From Haplomitrium mnioides (taxonomy: Eukaryota; Marchantiophyta; Haplomitriopsida; Calobryales): a DNA stretch of 41,272 bases. The position numbers and the translations under genes were made by a program. The notes beneath the pieces were generated by a model. That model was given only the letters and a program-made list of their open reading frames with translations. It did not search any database and was not told where the DNA came from. Of the stretch, positions 38,537-41,272 are shown one piece after another (positions within the stretch are counted from its first letter, which is position 1; the number at the start of each line of letters is the position of its first letter). Where the stretch lies: contig JBNGIS010037740.1 in the NCBI GenBank assembly GCA_049999725.1, positions 1 through 41,272 on the forward strand, read 5' to 3'.

Positions 38537-41060
38537 TGTCGCTCCTCTGTTCCAGGCCTAAACCTTTTCAGACCCCGTTTCGATGCAGGGGAGGACAGGT
38601 TTACGGGCTTTGGGGTTCTTTTCTGAGATGGCCCCTTGCCAGTTACCACTTTCAGACCTTAAGAACTCTTCCTCTCCTTACAAGCCTGTTGTACTTTTCT
38701 CACTCCTCTTCTTCACACACTCAAGTCAGACATTCAAACATTCACTCACAGGTCCACATCCATAACACCCAGCTAGCTTGTGTGATTCTTCCTCTTTATT
38801 CTTAGGACCCAATGACTTAGGCCCCTGCTACCTTATTTGTGCTTGGGCAGAATGGTGTTGGTGACCTGCACAGCTGAACACACAACAACTCTGGACTCCC
38901 CCTTTCAGGGTGGTCACAGGTCTGATACAATTATTCCTAACTATGCTAAGCTGCACTACTTCCTAACTAATTCCTAACTATGCAAATAGGATCAGGAACA
39001 GAGAGCATTCACCCCCAGGAAATCAGACTTGTGTCAAGGGATTGGACTCTCCCTTCAAGTGTGTTCCTAGGGTCTGCTCAGCTGATCTGATGTCCACTAA
39101 TCTAAGAACTCAAATGGACACACATGCGGAAATGAAATCTAACTAAACATATATAAACAACACCTATGTACAATTTATGCAAGAGAAAACAGAGTCCTTG
39201 AAGGCACTCTAGAATTCTAACTATATATACTTCCCTTGTGAATCCCGCTGCCTTACAACTGCAGCCCAGCAACCCACACACCCTCCACTCCAGATAGTTT
39301 TTTAACTTCCCTCACAATAAGCCCTGCTTTTACTTCCTCAGGCTAGGAAGAGAGTTTCTTTTACTTCCACCTCTGGAAGACAACTTTACCAACTGCCGGT
39401 AGCCCACTCCACACTCGAGCCTTGACGGGTCTTACTACGCCCAGTGCACCGGCACTTGCACAGCCCCCCCTCTAAGCTCCACTTGAGAATTAACACACCA
39501 GAGTGTCCTCGAACACTCTGGGCTGATGCTCACGTACAAGGAACGGCAGAGACAACCCCAAGCTCCTCACTTGGTGGCCTCTCCCGAAGTCATAACTAGC
39601 CGGAATCCCTTCGAAGCTATGTATCAGTAACCCTCCGCCTTGGTCCGCTTGCAAGGATGAGGTCACCTGGGTCTCCCCCCAGTCCTCCTCTAAATCCTCC
39701 GGTTCCCCTTGAGCGAGTACCCCTGCTTCACGTAGCTCCTCACTGAATTCCCGCTCCAGCCGCCCCTCGTTGCGGTTTCCTTGTCCTCAAGTCGTGATGC
39801 TTCTACACAGAGAATGCAGAGACGACCCCAAGTCCTCCCATGGTGGCCTCTCCCGAAGTCCAGACTGCCTAGAATACAATCGAAAACAATGTATCAGCAA
39901 CCCTCCGCCCTGGTCCGCCTGCAAGGATGAGGTTACTTGGGTCTCCCCCTAGTCTTCCTCTAAATCCTCTGGTTCCCCTTGAGCGAGTACCCCTGCTTCA
40001 CGTTGTTTTCTCAGTGAATTCAGATCCCAGCCCCCCGACGTTGCGATTCCCCTTCGCATGCAGTCGCCTCGCGCCCTGAGATTGCCTGTGCATCAACCCG
40101 AAGAATTTAGAAGACAAATGATATATACTCCCCTCGCGTGTTGCCCTCCGACACCAGATCTGATGAATAGTCGTTATTGCCGTTGGCTCGAAATAGAAGA
40201 CGACGACGCGTGGCTTCAATGTAGGTAATCCCGTTCCCACGGGATGGGAGCAAGCGCCGCGTGTCCAGCAATTGGTCGAAGAAAATCCAAGGACAACGGT
40301 AACTTGGAAGAAGAGCCACGAGGAATCTGACGGGAAGAGATTCCGCAGATTCTTGCAGAACCAAGTCTGAAGATGCCTTCGGAGCCGACTTCCGAAGTGC
40401 CCAACAGAACCAGCTGCAAGGAATCTCCTAAGATTCCCCCGTAGATACCACTTTCTCCTCCTTGCGCCACGTCGTCCGCTGCACCGCCGTCCGACGCCGC
40501 CCCACAGGAGGTAGGCCGACCGCCGCACTAACTTCTCCTTCCGTAGTTGACTCGTACGCTGCCCGAGGTAGAGTGAACTTCCCTCCAAGCGCCGCGTGTC
40601 CCGTGAAATGCCTCGGGGTCCCTGGGGTCGCCACGTCTTCCAAAGAGCGCCGTCCGACGCCGCCCTGCAAGGGGGTAGGCGGACCGTCGCGCGGCCCCTT
40701 CTTCCGAAGTTGACCTTCGGAAACACCTCCCGGCTCCTCAGCGCGCCACGTCTCCGAAGCCTTCCCGCGGACTCCCTGCGCTCGCCACGTCATCCGTAGA
40801 GCCGCCGCGGACTTCCTTTGCTCGCCAAATAAGAACAGTGGCGATATTGTCGTTTCGACGTACCTTCGAAGTAAGAACTGCTCGCGCTTGAGATTAGCTC
40901 CGTTAACACTTCAGAGAGCTTGTTAAAAAAAAAAAAAAAAAAAATCGGACCGTTTGCCCCTTTCGAACTTTCTGCCACACCCCGTCGAACTTTTACCTTT
41001 CTAGATGCCGAAGCGGTGAAGTGTCACCCTTTCGGCGCCGGTAGCTCCTTCTTGGGTCGT
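38537..41060. mobile_element. GC-rich repeat G, copy 2
   Basis: Starts TGTCGCTCCTCTG, which would fit an LTR-type TG end, directly at the S2 flank. Homologous to 23563-25990. Compared with G1 it carries an extra 269-bp tandem copy and an A19 run (40925-40943). Homology to G1 fades at about 41050. Both strands are rich in open frames, but start codons and frames are not shared with G1, so no gene is called. CGCCACGT-containing segments (CGCCACGTCGTCCG, CGCCACGTCTTCC, CGCCACGTCTCCG, CGCCACGTCATCC) recur from 40467 to 40795. Confidence 0.65.
39576..40020 (+). repeat. 269-bp tandem duplication inside G2
   Basis: GGCCTCTCCCGAAGTC restarts at 39576 and 39845; each unit continues through CCCTCCGCC, TGCAAGGATGAGGT, GGTTCCCCTTGAGCGAGTAC and CCCTGCTTCACGT. 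G1 has this motif at about 24634 and 24757, a 123-bp spacing, so the copy number and length differ between the two elements. Confidence 0.85.
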
Positions 41061-41272
41061 ACCAGTATTGAGATTTCGAGCTCTAACTGCCGGTTAACTT
41101 GGCAGCCACCTTAGTTAGCGCACAGTTATGTTAGGCCAGTTAGCTTAGGTGTGTATATATATGGGGCTGCTTGAGATGCACATTCATGCTCTCTCTTCCC
41201 CTCTGTATTTGTTGGCGCTCCTGCTGTATAGTGAAGTACATTCTTGCATAGCTGTGTGCATATGTGATTTCA
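41061..41272 (+). promoter_or_regulatory. LTR-like core promoter at the window edge
   Basis: AGGTGTGTATATATATGGGG (TATA at about 41150-41160), then GCATTC-like and pyrimidine-rich CTCTCTCTTCCCC about 35 bp downstream, resembles the U3-R junction of a plant LTR. It has no counterpart in G1 at the same place, so it may be the end of G2 that G1 has lost, or a separate LTR inserted near 41060 (for example from TGCCGGTTAACTTGG). The window ends before this can be settled. Confidence 0.4.

Noticed and set aside
39998-40726. 242-codon minus frame in G2 and partly similar minus frame in G1 (24933-25430)
   Set aside because: They share a C-terminal stretch only because the DNA is homologous; upstream parts are frameshifted relative to each other and show no known domain.
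1-41272. tRNA, rRNA or small RNA genes
   Set aside because: No cloverleaf with A/B boxes or rRNA signature was recognised by eye; this is not a substitute for tRNAscan or Infernal.

Overview
The window looks like nuclear DNA from a large, repeat-rich land-plant genome. It is AT-rich, holds no recognisable intact host gene, and carries decayed Ty1/copia and Ty3/gypsy (chromovirus) retrotransposons of plant type, nested inside older repeats. The other two protein families present (a DUF7869-type transposase and a ParB-like/amino-methyltransferase protein) make me lean towards a fern, lycophyte, bryophyte or gymnosperm rather than a typical angiosperm. That placement is weak, because nothing here fixes the species. 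All family names come from reading translated motifs by eye, with no database search.

Layout. 1-2100: two tandem-repeat blocks with a 10-N gap. 2130-10780: element R1, minus strand, a broken DUF7869-like transposase gene, split by a 2881-bp TG...CA insertion (4363-7243) with a perfect 5-bp target duplication. 10865-13050: internally deleted copia element, minus strand. 13050-15680: non-coding, with a small LTR-like block. 15680-19130: copia element, plus strand, itself hit by a 147-bp solo LTR. 19135-23562: an R fragment and a second R copy (R2). 23563-26640: GC-rich repeat G1. 27340-31750: element S1, plus strand, a decayed four-exon-like gene with a ParB-like DGNH region followed by a beta-class DNA amino-methyltransferase (DIPY motif, then the X/I region). 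32300-38536: a second, 5'-truncated S copy (S2), split by a chromovirus (32969-36632) with matching LTRs and a CATAA target duplication. 38537-41272: second GC-rich copy G2, then what looks like an LTR core promoter at the window edge.

How it fits together. R and S are unrelated in coding content, but both carry the same unusual minisatellite, whose unit centres on a palindrome of the CTATGCGCGCATAG / TCCATGCGCGCATGGA type. In S and in the middle of R these arrays sit where introns would be. R2 and S1 point away from each other and are separated mainly by the G1 insertion. This raises the possibility that transposase (R) and ParB-methyltransferase (S) belong to one composite mobile element. 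That is inference; the window has only one such junction and it is interrupted. Everything recognisable is pseudogenised by stops, frameshifts and insertions.
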